Of a stretch of DNA of 64,000 nucleotides, positions 54,746-64,000 are shown one piece after another (position 1 is the stretch's first letter; each line of letters starts with the position of its first letter). The stretch comes from an uncultured Roseateles sp. GTDB taxonomy: Bacteria; Pseudomonadota; Gammaproteobacteria; Burkholderiales; Burkholderiaceae_C. Location of the stretch: the NCBI RefSeq assembly GCF_945956965.1, contig NZ_CAMFJS010000015.1:1-64000 (forward strand), written 5' to 3'. The position numbers and the translations under genes are program-made. The notes beneath the pieces were generated by a model. The model was not told where the DNA came from, ran no database searches, and worked only from the letters and a program-made list of their open reading frames with translations.

Positions 54746-56710
54746 ATGAAAAAAAACCAATCCCTGGCTTGGCGTCGTCCCGCCGACATCATCATCAGCC
54801 TGCTGGCTGCGGCCGCTTTGGCGGCATGCGGCGGCGGCAGCGGCTCCAGCAGCAGCGCTGAAACGCCTGCGCCTAGCCCGGCACCGACGAGCCCACCCGC
54901 GCCAGCCGCCTCAGCCGCCAGCCTGGTGGAAGGCACGATCACCGGCTTTGGCAGCGTCATCATCGATGGCCAACGCTTCGACGACAGCGGCGCCAAAGTC
55001 GCCATCGCCAACAACCCCGAAGCCAGCAGCCAAGCCACCCTGGGTGATTTACGCACCGGCATGCGGGTGCAGGCCGAATTGAAAGACGGCGTGCTGCAGA
55101 ACCTGTCCGTGAACTTCGCCTTGGTCGGCACGCTCAGCGCCATCGACACCAGCGCCGGCAGCCTGAATGTGTTCGGCCAAACCATCAAGGTGGTCAGCGC
55201 CACCGCCAGCGGCCCCTTGCCTACCGTGTTCGAAGGCTTCAATGCCTTGAGCCAGTTGGCGGTGGGCGATCTGCTCAAGGTCTCGGGCACGGTCGCCAGC
55301 GACGGCAGCATCAGCGCCACCCGCATCGAGCGCCGCCTCAAAGACGGCAGCGAGATCTACCGCCTCAGCGGCGCCGTGCAAGGCCTGGACAGTGCCAACA
55401 AGCGCTTCACGCTCGCCGGAAACAGCAGCGTCAGCGTGGACTACAGCGCAGCCAAGCTGCTGCCCAGCGGTGCCGTGATTGAGAACGGCAAGCTGGTCAG
55501 CGTGGTCGCCAAGAGCGCGCCGACCACAACGGGAGGCAGCACCGTGCTGACGGCCAGCGCCGTCGAAGTGCGCAGCAAGAAATTGCCCGATAGCCCGGAC
55601 CTGGCCATTGGCGGTCAGATCAGCGACTTCCAGTCACTGGCTTCGCTGCGCATCGGTGATGTGCAGGTCGATGCCAGCAGCGCGACGCTGAAGGAGGGCA
55701 CGGTCGCCGCCGATGTGGTCAACGGGGCGCAAGCCTATGCCCAAGGTGCGCTGAGTGCCGGGGTATTGAAAGCCACCAGCCTGAAAGTGTTCAAGCCGGA
55801 AACCGCCTTGAAGGCGCAACTCAGCGGCCAGGTGACCGACTTTGTCTCCATCGCCAACTTCACCTTGCGCGGCACAGTGGTGGACGGCAGCAAAGCCAGC
55901 TTCAGCAAGGGCAAGGCAGCGGACATCGCCACCGGCACCTGGCTCAAAGTAACGGGGCAGCTCACCAGCAGCGGCGTCGTGGCCAAGGAGATCGAGGTGC
56001 AAGCCCCGCCGGCCAACAAACCCGCCAGCCTGCAAGGCGCCATCAGCGGCCTGGATCTGGCTAATAAGAAGCTGAGCTTGCTGGGTGTGACGGTGCAATG
56101 GACCGATGCCACCAAGTTCAGCTTTGAGGGTGGACTGAGCCTGAGCACTTTGGCCAATGGCATGGTGCTGAGCGTTGAGGGCAGCTTTGACGCCACCACC
56201 AATGTCTTCACCGTCACCAGCATGAAGGGCTCTGCCGCCAGCGCCAACCCGGGTGGCACCCGCACAGTGGGCTTCTCTGGCCTCATCTTCAATGCCAGTA
56301 GCAGCAGCTTCCAAGTCGGCAGCAATACCGTTCTGATCAGCAACACCACCCAGTTGCAGCCCAGCGGCAGCACCCTGGCCGACTTGAAGAACGGCGCCAA
56401 GGTCAGCGTCAAGGCCAGCTTGACGACGGTGGACGGCAAGCCGGTGCTGACGGCCCTGTCGATTGAAATCGAGAAACCAGAGAAAGACGCCGCGGGTGGC
56501 GATGTGCTTTATCTGGCCGGCCTGGTGACCGACTTCAGCAGCAGCGCTAACTTCATGCTTGCAGGGCAAAAGGTTGATGCCAGCGGCAGCAGCGTTGAGT
56601 TCATCGACGGCAGCGCCGCCAAATTGGCCAACGGCGTCAAGCTGGAAATCAAGGGCAGCCTGACGAACGGCGTGCTGATCGCCAAGCGCGTGCATTTCAT
56701 GCCGGGTTGA
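54746..56710 (+). CDS. DUF5666 repeat lipoprotein
   Basis: 654 residues from the ATG at 54746 (GAGG upstream at about nine bases); this start gives a lipoprotein signal peptide, KK-rich then LLAAAALAAC with the lipidated Cys near 28, followed by a Gly/Ser/Pro linker. The rest is about eight beta-rich repeats of about 70–80 residues with the pattern hxGxhxxFxSxxxFxhxGxxVDxS (e.g. ISDFQSLASLRIGDVQVDAS, VTDFVSIANFTLRGTVVDGS), typical of DUF5666. The function of the family is unknown; a periplasmic or surface beta-barrel-like OB repeat is possible. Confidence 0.85.
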   Translation: MKKNQSLAWRRPADIIISLLAAAALAACGGGSGSSSSAETPAPSPAPTSPPAPAASAASLVEGTITGFGSVIIDGQRFDDSGAKVAIANNPEASSQATLGDLRTGMRVQAELKDGVLQNLSVNFALVGTLSAIDTSAGSLNVFGQTIKVVSATASGPLPTVFEGFNALSQLAVGDLLKVSGTVASDGSISATRIERRLKDGSEIYRLSGAVQGLDSANKRFTLAGNSSVSVDYSAAKLLPSGAVIENGKLVSVVAKSAPTTTGGSTVLTASAVEVRSKKLPDSPDLAIGGQISDFQSLASLRIGDVQVDASSATLKEGTVAADVVNGAQAYAQGALSAGVLKATSLKVFKPETALKAQLSGQVTDFVSIANFTLRGTVVDGSKASFSKGKAADIATGTWLKVTGQLTSSGVVAKEIEVQAPPANKPASLQGAISGLDLANKKLSLLGVTVQWTDATKFSFEGGLSLSTLANGMVLSVEGSFDATTNVFTVTSMKGSAASANPGGTRTVGFSGLIFNASSSSFQVGSNTVLISNTTQLQPSGSTLADLKNGAKVSVKASLTTVDGKPVLTALSIEIEKPEKDAAGGDVLYLAGLVTDFSSSANFMLAGQKVDASGSSVEFIDGSAAKLANGVKLEIKGSLTNGVLIAKRVHFMPG

Positions 56711-56733
56711 GTCAGCTGCACTGAAAGCAAAAA

Positions 56734-56763
56734 GGGCCTGCAAGCGCAGGCCCATTTTTTTTT
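56734..56763 (+). terminator. Rho-independent terminator of the DUF5666 gene
   Basis: GGGCCTGC, loop AAGC, GCAGGCCC, then A and nine T, 24 bases after the stop codon. The rest of the 257-bp gap to the convergent amidohydrolase gene shows no gene. Confidence 0.92.
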
Positions 56764-56967
56764 CGCTTCGCCACCAGCGCCACATTTTGAGGCAAGGCAG
56801 GGAATCCTCGATGCCTACGGGCCCCTGCCCAAGACTCCAGTGGCCATCCCCATAGTTACCCACAGCTGGTGTGGACAGGCGGGGCTGTGCAAAGCGGCGT
56901 TTCGGGCGATCTCCGCCCCTTTCAGGCGGTGGTCAGGCCGACGCGAAACGGTCAGCCTCAGCCTCGA

Positions 56968-58287
56968 TCAGCGTTGCGCCTGCATCTGCGCCACGATGTG
57001 CTCGATGCGATCCAGCACATCGGCCTGCTCGACCTGGGTCAACACCCGGTCCTGCAGCACGCGGCGGCCGCCGACCCACACGTCGGACACATGCTCACGG
57101 CCCGCCACATAGACCAGCTGCGCCTCGGGGTTGTAGACCGGGCGGCATTCCAGCGCGCTCAGGCTCACGGCCACCACGTCGGCCAGCTTGCCCACTTCCA
57201 GCGAGCCCAGATCCGCTTCACGGCCCATGGCCTTGGCGGCGCGAATGGTGGCCATCTCCAGCGCGGTGCGCGCGCTGACGGTGGTGGAGTTCTGCGTCAC
57301 GCCCTTGGCCAGCAAGGCGGCCGCGCGGATCTCACCGAACATGTCTTGGCGGTTGTTCGAGGCCGCGCCATCGGTGCCCAGAATGGTGTTGACGCCCGCC
57401 TCTTCCAGCGCCGTGACCGGGCACACGCCCGAGGCCAGCTTCATATTCGAGTTGGGGTTGTGCACCAGGTGCACACGCTGCTTGGCCAGCATGGCGATTT
57501 CGGCCTCGTTCAAATGCACCATGTGCACCGCCATCATGCGCTCGTCCAGCAGGCCCAGCTTGTTCAGGCGCTCCAGCGGGCGCATGCCGTGCTGCTTGAC
57601 GCTCTCGTCGACCTCGAACTGCGTTTCGTGGATGTGGCAGTGCATCTGCAGGTTCAGGCGGTCGCGCAGATCGCGCAATTGCACAAAGGTCTCGTCCGAC
57701 ACGGTGTAAGGCGCATGCGGAGCCGAGGTCCAGTCCAGCAGCTTTTCGTTCTTGAACTGCTCGTAGGCTTCCAAGCCTTTGGCGATGTACTCGGCCGCGT
57801 TGGCCGCGTAGCCGGTGGGGAAGTCGATCACATTGATGGAGACACCGGCGCGCACGCCGCTGTCAATCGCTGCCCGCGCCATGGCGGCAGGGAAGAAATA
57901 CATATCGTTGAGATAAGTCACGCCACCACGCAGCGCCTCGCAGGCGCTCAGCAGCGAGCCCTGGTAGGTCCAGTCATCGCTGACCCACTTCTTTTCCAGC
58001 GGCCAGATATGGTTGTTGAGCCAGTCCATCAGGGGCACATCGTCGGCCACGCCGCGCAGCAAAGACATGGCGGAATGGGTGTGACCGTTGATCAGGCCAG
58101 GGATCAGCACATGCTCGCCCAGTTCGACGCGGGACGCATCCGGGTACTGCGCCTCGGCTTGCGCCCAAGGCAAAACGGCGGCGATACGCTCGCCCTGCAT
58201 CACCAGCGCATGGTGGTCGAGCACCGAGCTGCCCGGGCTCATCGGCAGCAGCCAGCGGGCTTTGAGGATGGTGGTGGTGTTAGGCAT
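56968..58287 (-). CDS. TRZ/ATZ-family amidohydrolase (methylthioadenosine/adenosine deaminase-like)
   Basis: 439 residues, start preceded by AGGAG at about nine bases. Metal-binding HxH in INGHTHSAMSL, His in HCHIHETQFEVD, VHMVHLNEAE and Asp in LGTDGAASNN define a subtype III amidohydrolase of the MtaD/SAH deaminase/TRZ-ATZ group. It probably deaminates an adenosine-like nucleoside or related aminopurine compound. Lying after a nucleoside hydrolase and ribokinase, it would complete nucleoside breakdown (inference), though a terminator-like hairpin separates it from them. Confidence 0.88.
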   Translation of the reverse strand: MPNTTTILKARWLLPMSPGSSVLDHHALVMQGERIAAVLPWAQAEAQYPDASRVELGEHVLIPGLINGHTHSAMSLLRGVADDVPLMDWLNNHIWPLEKKWVSDDWTYQGSLLSACEALRGGVTYLNDMYFFPAAMARAAIDSGVRAGVSINVIDFPTGYAANAAEYIAKGLEAYEQFKNEKLLDWTSAPHAPYTVSDETFVQLRDLRDRLNLQMHCHIHETQFEVDESVKQHGMRPLERLNKLGLLDERMMAVHMVHLNEAEIAMLAKQRVHLVHNPNSNMKLASGVCPVTALEEAGVNTILGTDGAASNNRQDMFGEIRAAALLAKGVTQNSTTVSARTALEMATIRAAKAMGREADLGSLEVGKLADVVAVSLSALECRPVYNPEAQLVYVAGREHVSDVWVGGRRVLQDRVLTQVEQADVLDRIEHIVAQMQAQR

Positions 58288-58303
58288 TGAAAGCTACTCC
58301 TGG

Positions 58304-58330
58304 AAAAACAAAGCTCGCCAAGTGGCGAGC
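58304..58330 (-). terminator. Terminator-like hairpin after the nucleoside hydrolase gene
   Basis: Read on the minus strand: GCTCGCCA-CT-TGGCGAGC followed by TTTGTTTTT, starting 7 bases after the nucleoside hydrolase stop. It should end or attenuate the regulator–kinase–hydrolase transcript before the amidohydrolase gene. Confidence 0.75.
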
Positions 58331-58337
58331 ATGAACT

Positions 58338-59345
58338 TTAGTCGTTTGCGGCGGCGTCGAAGGCCTGATCAAACAGATCGAGCACCCGCTGGCTCTGCAC
58401 CGCTACGCAGACTTGCTGCGAGGGCGCCTGCGCCCAAGCTTCCGGCTGGCGGCCGGGCGCGCGCAGGCTTTGAATCGTCTGGCCACGCGCAATGCCTTCC
58501 AGCGCCACGCGTACCGGGCCGGCTCGCAGGGTGAAGGCCGCCGGCTCGATGGCATAGACAATCGCGCTGGCATCGTGGGCGTAGATGCCGGTGATGCCGT
58601 CCACCGAATGGTAGAAATCTTGGTAATGGCGAGTGGCTTGCCAGAGGAAGTCGCCCACCGCGCCGCCGCGCCCTTGCAGCGCTGCCAGGTGATCCTGGCT
58701 CATCACCACGGCCTGGGTCACGTCCAGGCCAACAATGACGACGGGCCAGTTGGCGGTGAAGACGATGTCGGCCGCTTCGGGATCATTGATCATGTTGGCT
58801 TCAGCCACCGGCGTGACATTGCCGCTTCGGCCTTCAATGCCGAAGGCGCCACCCATCACGATGACTTGCTTGACCTTGGCGGCGATGCTGGGGTCATGGC
58901 GCAAGGCCAGGGCCAGATTGGTCATCGGGCCCACGGCGATCAAGGTGATCTGGCCGGGCTCGGCATTGACCATATCGCAGATCAGATGATGCGCCGGGCG
59001 CGAGTCCAGCGGATGCAGTTCGGCCGTGGCAGCCACGGCGACCTCGGCCTTGCCACCCAGGCCGTCATTCCCGTGCACATGGGTGGAATGCTCACGCTCG
59101 GCCTCTGGCAGCAAGGGACCGGCGGCACCGGCAGCCACCAACACCTGCGAGGCATCCAAGCCATACAGGCCGCACAGGGCACGGGCATTGCGGGTGGTCA
59201 CCGCCACCGAGGCATTGCCGAACACGGTGGTGATGGCTCGCAGGCGCAGGGCTGGGTGGCGCGCCAGCAGATAGAGGGCCATGGCATCGTCGATGCCGGG
59301 ATCGGTGTCGAAAATGACTTGCAATGGGGATGTTTGTTGGCTCAT
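58338..59345 (-). CDS. Inosine/uridine-preferring nucleoside hydrolase
   Basis: 335 residues. The calcium-binding signature IFDTDPGIDDAMAL stands at the N-terminus, followed by GPMTNLALALR and a catalytic-region His near TGIYAHDASAI. It hydrolyses ribonucleosides to base and ribose. The start overlaps the ribokinase stop by 4 bp, so free ribose would pass straight to that kinase. Confidence 0.92.
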   Translation of the reverse strand: MSQQTSPLQVIFDTDPGIDDAMALYLLARHPALRLRAITTVFGNASVAVTTRNARALCGLYGLDASQVLVAAGAAGPLLPEAEREHSTHVHGNDGLGGKAEVAVAATAELHPLDSRPAHHLICDMVNAEPGQITLIAVGPMTNLALALRHDPSIAAKVKQVIVMGGAFGIEGRSGNVTPVAEANMINDPEAADIVFTANWPVVIVGLDVTQAVVMSQDHLAALQGRGGAVGDFLWQATRHYQDFYHSVDGITGIYAHDASAIVYAIEPAAFTLRAGPVRVALEGIARGQTIQSLRAPGRQPEAWAQAPSQQVCVAVQSQRVLDLFDQAFDAAAND

Positions 59346-60328
59346 GCGAGGCTCCTCGTGGATGCGAATTCAGCGGGCAACTCGGCGCGCAGCGGCATGG
59401 CGCTTTGCACGCCGCTGCGGCTCACCGCGATGGCGGCTGCAGCCATGCCCAAGCGCACCGCTTGCTCGGCTGAGCAGCCTTCAGCCAAACCGGTGGCCAG
59501 GCCACCAACGAAAGTGTCGCCGGCGCCGACCGTGTCGACCGCCTTGACGGCCGTGGCCGGCAGGCGCTGCATCTGACCCGCAGCGTCGAGCATCAACACA
59601 CCCGCCGCGCCCAGGGTCACCAGCAACTCACGGGCGCCGCGCGCCTGCAACAGGCGTGCGGCGGCTTCCACATCCTCGGTGCCGGCCAACTGTTGGGCCT
59701 CGGTTTCGTTGAGCACCAGCCAGTCGCACAGGGCCAGCAAGGCCGTCGGCACGGCCAGGGCCGGCGCGGCGTTCAAAACCGTGCGAGCACCTGCGGCGCG
59801 CGCCAACTCAAAAGCCTGCTGAATCGCCGGCACCGGCACTTCCAGCTGAGCCACTACCACCGCACCGGGCTGGAATTGAGCAGCAGCGGCTTGCACATCA
59901 GCGGGCGTCAAATCTGCATTGCTGCCGGGCACGTAGACGATGGCGTTCTCGCCGCCTTCGCTGGCTACCATGATGACGGCCACACCCGGAAGCGCCGCCG
60001 GGTCACGGGCGACAGCCGAAGCATCCACACCTTCGGCCTCCAAGGCCTGCAGCAACTCAGCGCCGTGCTGGCGGGTGCCAACTCGGGACACAAAAGCCAC
60101 CTGCGCGCCCAGACGAGCGGCGGCCACAGCTTGATTCGCACCTTTGCCGCCGGGCGCCATCACAAAGCTCTGGCCCACCAGGGTTTCGCCGGGGGCCGGC
60201 AGACGCGAGGCATGCGCCACCATATCCATATTGATGCTGCCCACCACCAGCACGCGGCCCGGTGCCTGCGGCGCCGCTGCATCGCTGGCGGGGATTGTTG
60301 TCTCGTTCGGTTTACTCATCTTGTTCAT
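59342..60328 (-). CDS. rbsK: Ribokinase
   Basis: 328 residues, PfkB family. VVGSINMDMVAHASRLPAPG, APGGKGANQAVAAARLG and the C-terminal VDTVGAGDTFVGGLATGL with the catalytic Asp are typical of RbsK. It phosphorylates ribose released by the adjacent hydrolase. About 22 residues at the N-terminus are extra; an ATG at 60319 has the better spacing to AGAAG and may be the true start. Confidence 0.9.
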   Translation of the reverse strand: MNKMSKPNETTIPASDAAAPQAPGRVLVVGSINMDMVAHASRLPAPGETLVGQSFVMAPGGKGANQAVAAARLGAQVAFVSRVGTRQHGAELLQALEAEGVDASAVARDPAALPGVAVIMVASEGGENAIVYVPGSNADLTPADVQAAAAQFQPGAVVVAQLEVPVPAIQQAFELARAAGARTVLNAAPALAVPTALLALCDWLVLNETEAQQLAGTEDVEAAARLLQARGARELLVTLGAAGVLMLDAAGQMQRLPATAVKAVDTVGAGDTFVGGLATGLAEGCSAEQAVRLGMAAAAIAVSRSGVQSAMPLRAELPAEFASTRSLA

Positions 60329-60389
60329 CTTCTTGCACTGCTTTTTGCGCCGGCTTGTCGCCCACTGATTGGCGCCAACTGACCGTCGC

Positions 60390-61439
60390 TCACTGGCCTG
60401 CGTTGAATGGCTTGGCCGTGCTTTCGCGCAGCACCAGGCTGGGCGTCATTTGCTGGTCTTTGAAGCCAGCGTCGGGCTGCTCAATGCGCTCAATCAGCAT
60501 CTGCCCTGCGCGTTGGCCCAAGGCTTTGATGGAATAGCCCACCGTGGTCAGGGCCGGAAAGACATAACGGCATAAATCAATGTCATCAAAGCCGATGACG
60601 GACAACTGGCTGGGCACACTCAAACCACATTCAGCTGCAGCACGCAACGCACCAATGGCCATCAAGTCATTGCTAGCGAATATGGCGGTGATGGCGACCT
60701 TGGCTGATCCACCCTGCCCTGCACTGTCAAAACCCGTTTGCTTGAGAAGACGGCTAGCAGCCAAATAGCCGCCTTGGCTGCTGAAGTCGCCTTCGACGAC
60801 CAAGTTCTCATCAGCAAGAAGGCCATGCTCTTGCAAGGCCCGGCGCCAACCGGCCAGGCGCTCACGCGAGACTTCAAATTCCGCGGGGCCGCTGATGCAA
60901 GCCACCCGCTGGTGTCCCAGGTCCAGCAAATGCTTGACCGCGTTATAGGCACCTTGGCTATTGTCGACACTGACCCGGTCGGCACGAGCACCCGGCACCA
61001 ATCGGTCCACGGTGACGGCAGGCACACGGGCCATTTTGAAAATGCCGGCCAGCGCCTCGTCATCCCCGGCGGAGGACAGCAGCAAACCATCCACGCGCTT
61101 TTCCAAGAGCGTGCGCATGTACTGCAGCTGGCGCTTGGGGTCGTTATCGGAATTGCACAGAAAGACCGAATAGCCGGCCAGCCGGCAGCTTTCCTCCACC
61201 CCGCACACCAGCTCGGCAAAGAAGGGGTTTTGCACATTGGGCACCAGCACGCCGATGATCTTGGTCTCGCTGGTGCGCAGCGAGCGCGCCACTGCGCTGG
61301 GCAGGTAGCCAATTTCTTCCACGGCTTCTTCGACCCGGCGACGGGCCTCGGCGCTCACCGGCCGGGTGTTGTTCAACACATGCGACACGGTGGTGAAGGA
61401 AACACCGGCACGGGCCGCCACATCTTTGATGGTGCTCAA
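60390..61439 (-). CDS. LacI-family transcriptional regulator (RbsR-like)
   Basis: 349 residues. The N-terminal helix-turn-helix STIKDVAARAGVSFTTVSHVL and hinge YLPSAVARSLRT are those of LacI/PurR proteins, followed by a periplasmic-binding-like ligand domain (VPNVQNPFFAELVCGVEESC, VIGFDDIDLCRYVFPALTTV). It probably represses itself and the downstream rbsK and nucleoside hydrolase genes until ribose or a nucleoside is present. A perfect GCAAACGTTTGC palindrome lies 124 bp upstream of its start. Confidence 0.92.
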   Translation of the reverse strand: MSTIKDVAARAGVSFTTVSHVLNNTRPVSAEARRRVEEAVEEIGYLPSAVARSLRTSETKIIGVLVPNVQNPFFAELVCGVEESCRLAGYSVFLCNSDNDPKRQLQYMRTLLEKRVDGLLLSSAGDDEALAGIFKMARVPAVTVDRLVPGARADRVSVDNSQGAYNAVKHLLDLGHQRVACISGPAEFEVSRERLAGWRRALQEHGLLADENLVVEGDFSSQGGYLAASRLLKQTGFDSAGQGGSAKVAITAIFASNDLMAIGALRAAAECGLSVPSQLSVIGFDDIDLCRYVFPALTTVGYSIKALGQRAGQMLIERIEQPDAGFKDQQMTPSLVLRESTAKPFNAGQ

Positions 61440-61547
61440 GAGGCTTACTCAGGTTCGGGTCGAATGGGCTGATGGTGAATAGGCTGCGCGCAAAAATCGC
61501 AAAAAGTCGAAAAACTGGTCGATCTAAGCCCGGAATGACGAAAAAAC

Positions 61548-61574
61548 GCCTGGCCAGGCTGGGCAAACGTTTGC
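61548..61574. promoter_or_regulatory. LacI/PurR-type operator palindrome
   Basis: GCAAACGTTTGC at 61563–61574 is a perfect 12-bp palindrome with central CG, the core of operators bound by PurR and RbsR-type regulators. A second palindrome, GCCTGGCCAGGC, at 61548–61559 lies three bases away. Both precede the LacI-family gene, pointing to autoregulation of the ribose/nucleoside operon. Confidence 0.75.
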
Positions 61575-61633
61575 TAGCGGGCCGCAGCATAGCCCAAAGC
61601 CAGGCCCCTTGGCAGTGCGCGGGCACCTAGTCC

Positions 61634-61684
61634 AAACAAAAAAAACCCTCGCCACCACTCCTTCTGGAGTAGTGGCGAGGGTTT
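61634..61684 (-). terminator. Rho-independent terminator of gltA
   Basis: On the minus strand a 19-bp stem (AAACCCTCGCC arm, loop AGAA) is followed by a T tract. The only imperfect pair is G-U when read as minus-strand RNA but C-A on the plus strand, which supports termination of gltA. It begins 57 bases after the gltA stop. Confidence 0.93.
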
Positions 61685-61740
61685 GAGTGGGGTCTCGAGC
61701 GCGCTAGTCAGCGCGCCAAAGAACCGGACTCAATGCCGAA

Positions 61741-63051
61741 TCAACGCTCGCCGATAGGCTTGACGTTGCGGGCAGCGGAGCCAACGAAGAGCTGACGCGG
61801 ACGGCCGATCTTGTACTCTGGGTCGCCGATCATTTCGTTCAGCTGGGCAATCCAGCCGACCGTGCGGGCCAGCGAGAAGATGGCTGTGAACAAAGGCACG
61901 GGGATGCCGATGGCGCGCTGCACGATGCCGGAGTAGAAGTCCACATTGGGGTAGAGCTTGCGGGCGACGAAGTACTCGTCTTCCAACGCGATCTTCTCCA
62001 ACTCCATGGCCAGCTTGAACATGGGGTCGTCATGCAGACCCAGCTCGTCCAGCACCTCATGGCAGGTTTCGCGCATCAGCTTGGCGCGCGGGTCGTAGTT
62101 CTTGTAAACGCGGTGACCGAAGCCCATCAGCTTGACGCTGCTGTTCTTGTCCTTGACCTGCTTGATGAACTCGCCGATCTTGGCCACGCCGCCGTTGCGC
62201 TGGATGTCTTCCAGCATGTTCAGCGCTGCCTCGTTGGCGCCGCCGTGAGCCGGGCCCCACAGGCAAGCCACACCTGCGGCGATGGCCGCGAAGGGGTTGG
62301 TGCCGGAAGAACCGCACAGGCGCACGGTCGATGTCGACGCGTTTTGCTCGTGGTCGGCATGCAAGATGAAGATACGGTCCATGGCGCGCACCAGCACGTC
62401 ATTGGGCTTGTACTCTTCACACGGCGTGGCGAACATCATGCGCATGAAGTTGCCTGCATAGGACAGGTCATTCTTCGGGTAGATGTAAGGCTGGCCGACG
62501 GTGTACTTGTACGCCATGGCCACCAGGGTGGGCATCTTGGCGATCAAGCGGATGGCGGCGATTTCACGGTGCTCGGGGTTATTGATGTCCGTCGAGTCGT
62601 GATAGAAGGCCGACATAGCGCCCACCAAGCCGGTCATCACGGCCATCGGGTGCGCGTCGCGGCGGAAGCCGCGCAGGAAGAACTGCATCTGCTCGTTGAC
62701 CATGGTGTGGTTGGTCACGCGATTGACGAACTCTTCCTTCTGAGCGGGGTTAGGCAGCTCTCCGTACAGCAGCAAGTAGCAGGTTTCCAGATAGTCGCAG
62801 CTGGTGGCCAGTTGCTCAATCGGGTAGCCGCGATACAGCAGCTCGCCCTTATCACCGTCGATATAGGTGATGGTCGAGTTGCAGGATGCGGTCGACAGGA
62901 AGCCGGGGTCGTAGGTGAACTTGCCGGTCTGGGCGTACAACTTGCGGATGTCGATCACATCCGGACCAATGCTGCCCTTGTAGAGCGGCAGATCCATGGA
63001 GGGGCTGCCGTCGGAGAACGACAGGGTGGCTTTGACGTCTGACGGTGTCAT
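61741..63051 (-). CDS. gltA: Citrate synthase
   Basis: 436 residues, type II (hexameric, Gram-negative) citrate synthase. Conserved parts: FDPGFLST-type [25 protein letters not shown], the catalytic His in [15 protein letters not shown] and an earlier His in [12 protein letters not shown], with Asp near the C-terminal VDFYSGIV. It condenses acetyl-CoA with oxaloacetate. It follows sdhE by 29 bp on the same strand and ends at a strong terminator, so it likely closes the sdh operon. Confidence 0.97.
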   Translation of the reverse strand: MTPSDVKATLSFSDGSPSMDLPLYKGSIGPDVIDIRKLYAQTGKFTYDPGFLSTASCNSTITYIDGDKGELLYRGYPIEQLATSCDYLETCYLLLYGELPNPAQKEEFVNRVTNHTMVNEQMQFFLRGFRRDAHPMAVMTGLVGAMSAFYHDSTDINNPEHREIAAIRLIAKMPTLVAMAYKYTVGQPYIYPKNDLSYAGNFMRMMFATPCEEYKPNDVLVRAMDRIFILHADHEQNASTSTVRLCGSSGTNPFAAIAAGVACLWGPAHGGANEAALNMLEDIQRNGGVAKIGEFIKQVKDKNSSVKLMGFGHRVYKNYDPRAKLMRETCHEVLDELGLHDDPMFKLAMELEKIALEDEYFVARKLYPNVDFYSGIVQRAIGIPVPLFTAIFSLARTVGWIAQLNEMIGDPEYKIGRPRQLFVGSAARNVKPIGER

Positions 63052-63080
63052 GGGCTTTTCCTTTGGCTTCTTGGGGATTC

Positions 63081-63359
63081 TTAAGAGGTGGTTCTCAGCA
63101 GGGCCAGAACCTCGTGCACATCGTCGCGAGCCAAGTCACCTTCCGGCTCTTTGCGACGCAATAACAAGTCCAACAAATCGTTGTCGGACAAGTCCATCAA
63201 CTCACGCAGCCCCTCGGCCTGAAACTCGGTCAGGCTTTGGGCATATCGGTCAAAAAAACGCTCGATGAAGAGATCGTTCTCCAACAGGCCGCGGCGGCAC
63301 CGCCAGCGCAGCTTGGACAAGGCGCGCTCATCGATGACGGGGCTGGATTCAACAGACAT
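63081..63359 (-). CDS. sdhE: Succinate dehydrogenase flavinylation/assembly factor
   Basis: 92 residues from the ATG at 63359. The SdhE/DUF339 pattern is clear: [20 protein letters not shown] with the conserved RGxxE-like motif, then [14 protein letters not shown]. It promotes covalent FAD attachment to SdhA. Its place between sdhB and gltA is the standard betaproteobacterial order. Confidence 0.95.
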   Translation of the reverse strand: MSVESSPVIDERALSKLRWRCRRGLLENDLFIERFFDRYAQSLTEFQAEGLRELMDLSDNDLLDLLLRRKEPEGDLARDDVHEVLALLRTTS

Positions 63360-63403
63360 AACAGGCTTAGCGATCTTTGTGCACGGCGTCTTGTCGGGGC
63401 TCA

Positions 63404-64000
63404 TCAGATGGCGCGACGCACCATCATTTCCTTGATCTTGCCGATGGCCTTGGTCGGGTTCAGACCCTTAGGGCAAACGTCGACGCAGTTCATGATGGTG
63501 TGGCAGCGGAACAGGCGGTACGGATCTTCCAGGTTGTCCAGACGATCAGAGGTGGCCTCATCGCGGCTGTCGGCGATGAAGCGGTAAGCCTGCAGCAAGC
63601 CTGCGGGGCCGACGAACTTGTCGGGGTTCCACCAGAAGCTGGGGCAGCTGGTCGAGCAGCTGGCGCACAAGATGCACTCGTACAGCCCGTTCAACTCATC
63701 ACGCTCTTCAGGCGACTGCAGGCGCTCCTTATCGGGCAGCGGCGTGTCGTTGATCAGGTAAGGCTTGATCGAGTTGTACTGCTTGAAGAACTGCGTCATG
63801 TCGACGATCAGGTCGCGCACCACCGGCAGGCCCGGCAGCGGCTTCAAGACGATCACGCCCGGCAAGGTGCGCATATTGGTCAGGCAGGCCAGACCGTTCT
63901 TGCCGTTGATGTTCATCGCGTCAGAGCCGCACACGCCTTCGCGGCAGCTGCGGCGGAAGCTCAGCGTCGGATCGGCCGCCTTGAGCTTGCCCAAAGCATC
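63404..64000 (-). CDS. sdhB: Succinate dehydrogenase iron-sulfur subunit (5' truncated)
   Basis: The gene runs off the right edge; about 198 C-terminal residues are visible of an expected 230 or so. The [2Fe-2S] ligands are in [20 protein letters not shown], and the [4Fe-4S]/[3Fe-4S] ligands in [12 protein letters not shown] and [17 protein letters not shown]. An ATG at 63994 inside the conserved region is not the start. It passes electrons from SdhA to ubiquinone in complex II. Confidence 0.97.
   Translation of the reverse strand, partial: DALGKLKAADPTLSFRRSCREGVCGSDAMNINGKNGLACLTNMRTLPGVIVLKPLPGLPVVRDLIVDMTQFFKQYNSIKPYLINDTPLPDKERLQSPEERDELNGLYECILCASCSTSCPSFWWNPDKFVGPAGLLQAYRFIADSRDEATSDRLDNLEDPYRLFRCHTIMNCVDVCPKGLNPTKAIGKIKEMMVRRAI

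Larger units (their letters stand above)
61440..61740. other. 301-bp intergenic region between gltA and the LacI-family gene
   Basis: No gene is supported. It contains the operator palindromes (61548–61574) and the gltA terminator (61634–61684). Both flanking genes are on the minus strand, so the promoter of the regulator gene is expected at about 61450–61600; I could not assign -35/-10 boxes with confidence. Confidence 0.6.

Overview
The window looks like a chromosomal segment of a high-GC betaproteobacterium of the order Burkholderiales. This rests on GC-rich coding DNA, the sdhB–sdhE–gltA order, rlmB, upp and purL genes of proteobacterial type, and a repeat-protein style I associate with that order. 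I cannot name a genus. No rRNA, tRNA, CRISPR array, transposase or integrase is visible.

Layout. 1–9252: two very large paralogous repeat proteins built from about 125 (visible part) and about 188 octapeptides. Both end in a DxDGxG-type calcium-binding-like module and the same last four residues, LPLI. 9305–11890: enzymes for a dTDP-3-acetamido-3,6-dideoxyhexose (FdtB-like transaminase, ketoisomerase/acetyltransferase fusion, extra acetyltransferase). 12152–24246: a nonulosonic (pseudaminic-type) acid locus with PseB, PseC, an aldo/keto reductase, an SpsF-type cytidylyltransferase, a class III aminotransferase, a PseG–PseH fusion, PseI and a probable glycosyltransferase. A two-gene block on the opposite strand interrupts it. 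24262–33320: ten tightly packed minus-strand genes for a dedicated acyl group (MaoC–SDR fusion, FkbH, two ACPs, methyltransferase, AMP ligase, AAC(3)-type acyltransferase, SDR, metallo-beta-lactamase-fold hydrolase, KAS III). 33492–40563: a minus-strand row of a GT41 (OGT/SPINDLY-type) glycosyltransferase, type I secretion ATPase, membrane-fusion protein and TolC-like outer-membrane protein. 40914–41759: two small unrecognised tandem genes that resemble each other.

From 41879 on the content is ordinary: a 2-hydroxyacid dehydrogenase, a split chromate transporter, upp, rlmB, a DUF1624 membrane protein, an HtrA-type protease, an orphan CHASE/PAS histidine kinase, purL, a DUF5666 lipoprotein, a nucleoside/ribose catabolic block with its LacI-family regulator and a clear operator palindrome, then gltA, sdhE and a truncated sdhB.

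Most interesting reading (inference): the first 40 kb may be one surface-glycoprotein system. The Ser/Thr-rich octapeptide proteins would be T1SS cargo, the GT41 enzyme encoded with the exporter would glycosylate them or another surface protein in the cytoplasm, and the flanking loci would supply unusual acylated sugars for these proteins, flagella or the O-antigen. The strongest directly visible structure is a 17-octad (136-residue) superperiod shared by both repeat proteins, even though one is nearly uniform and the other highly diverged.
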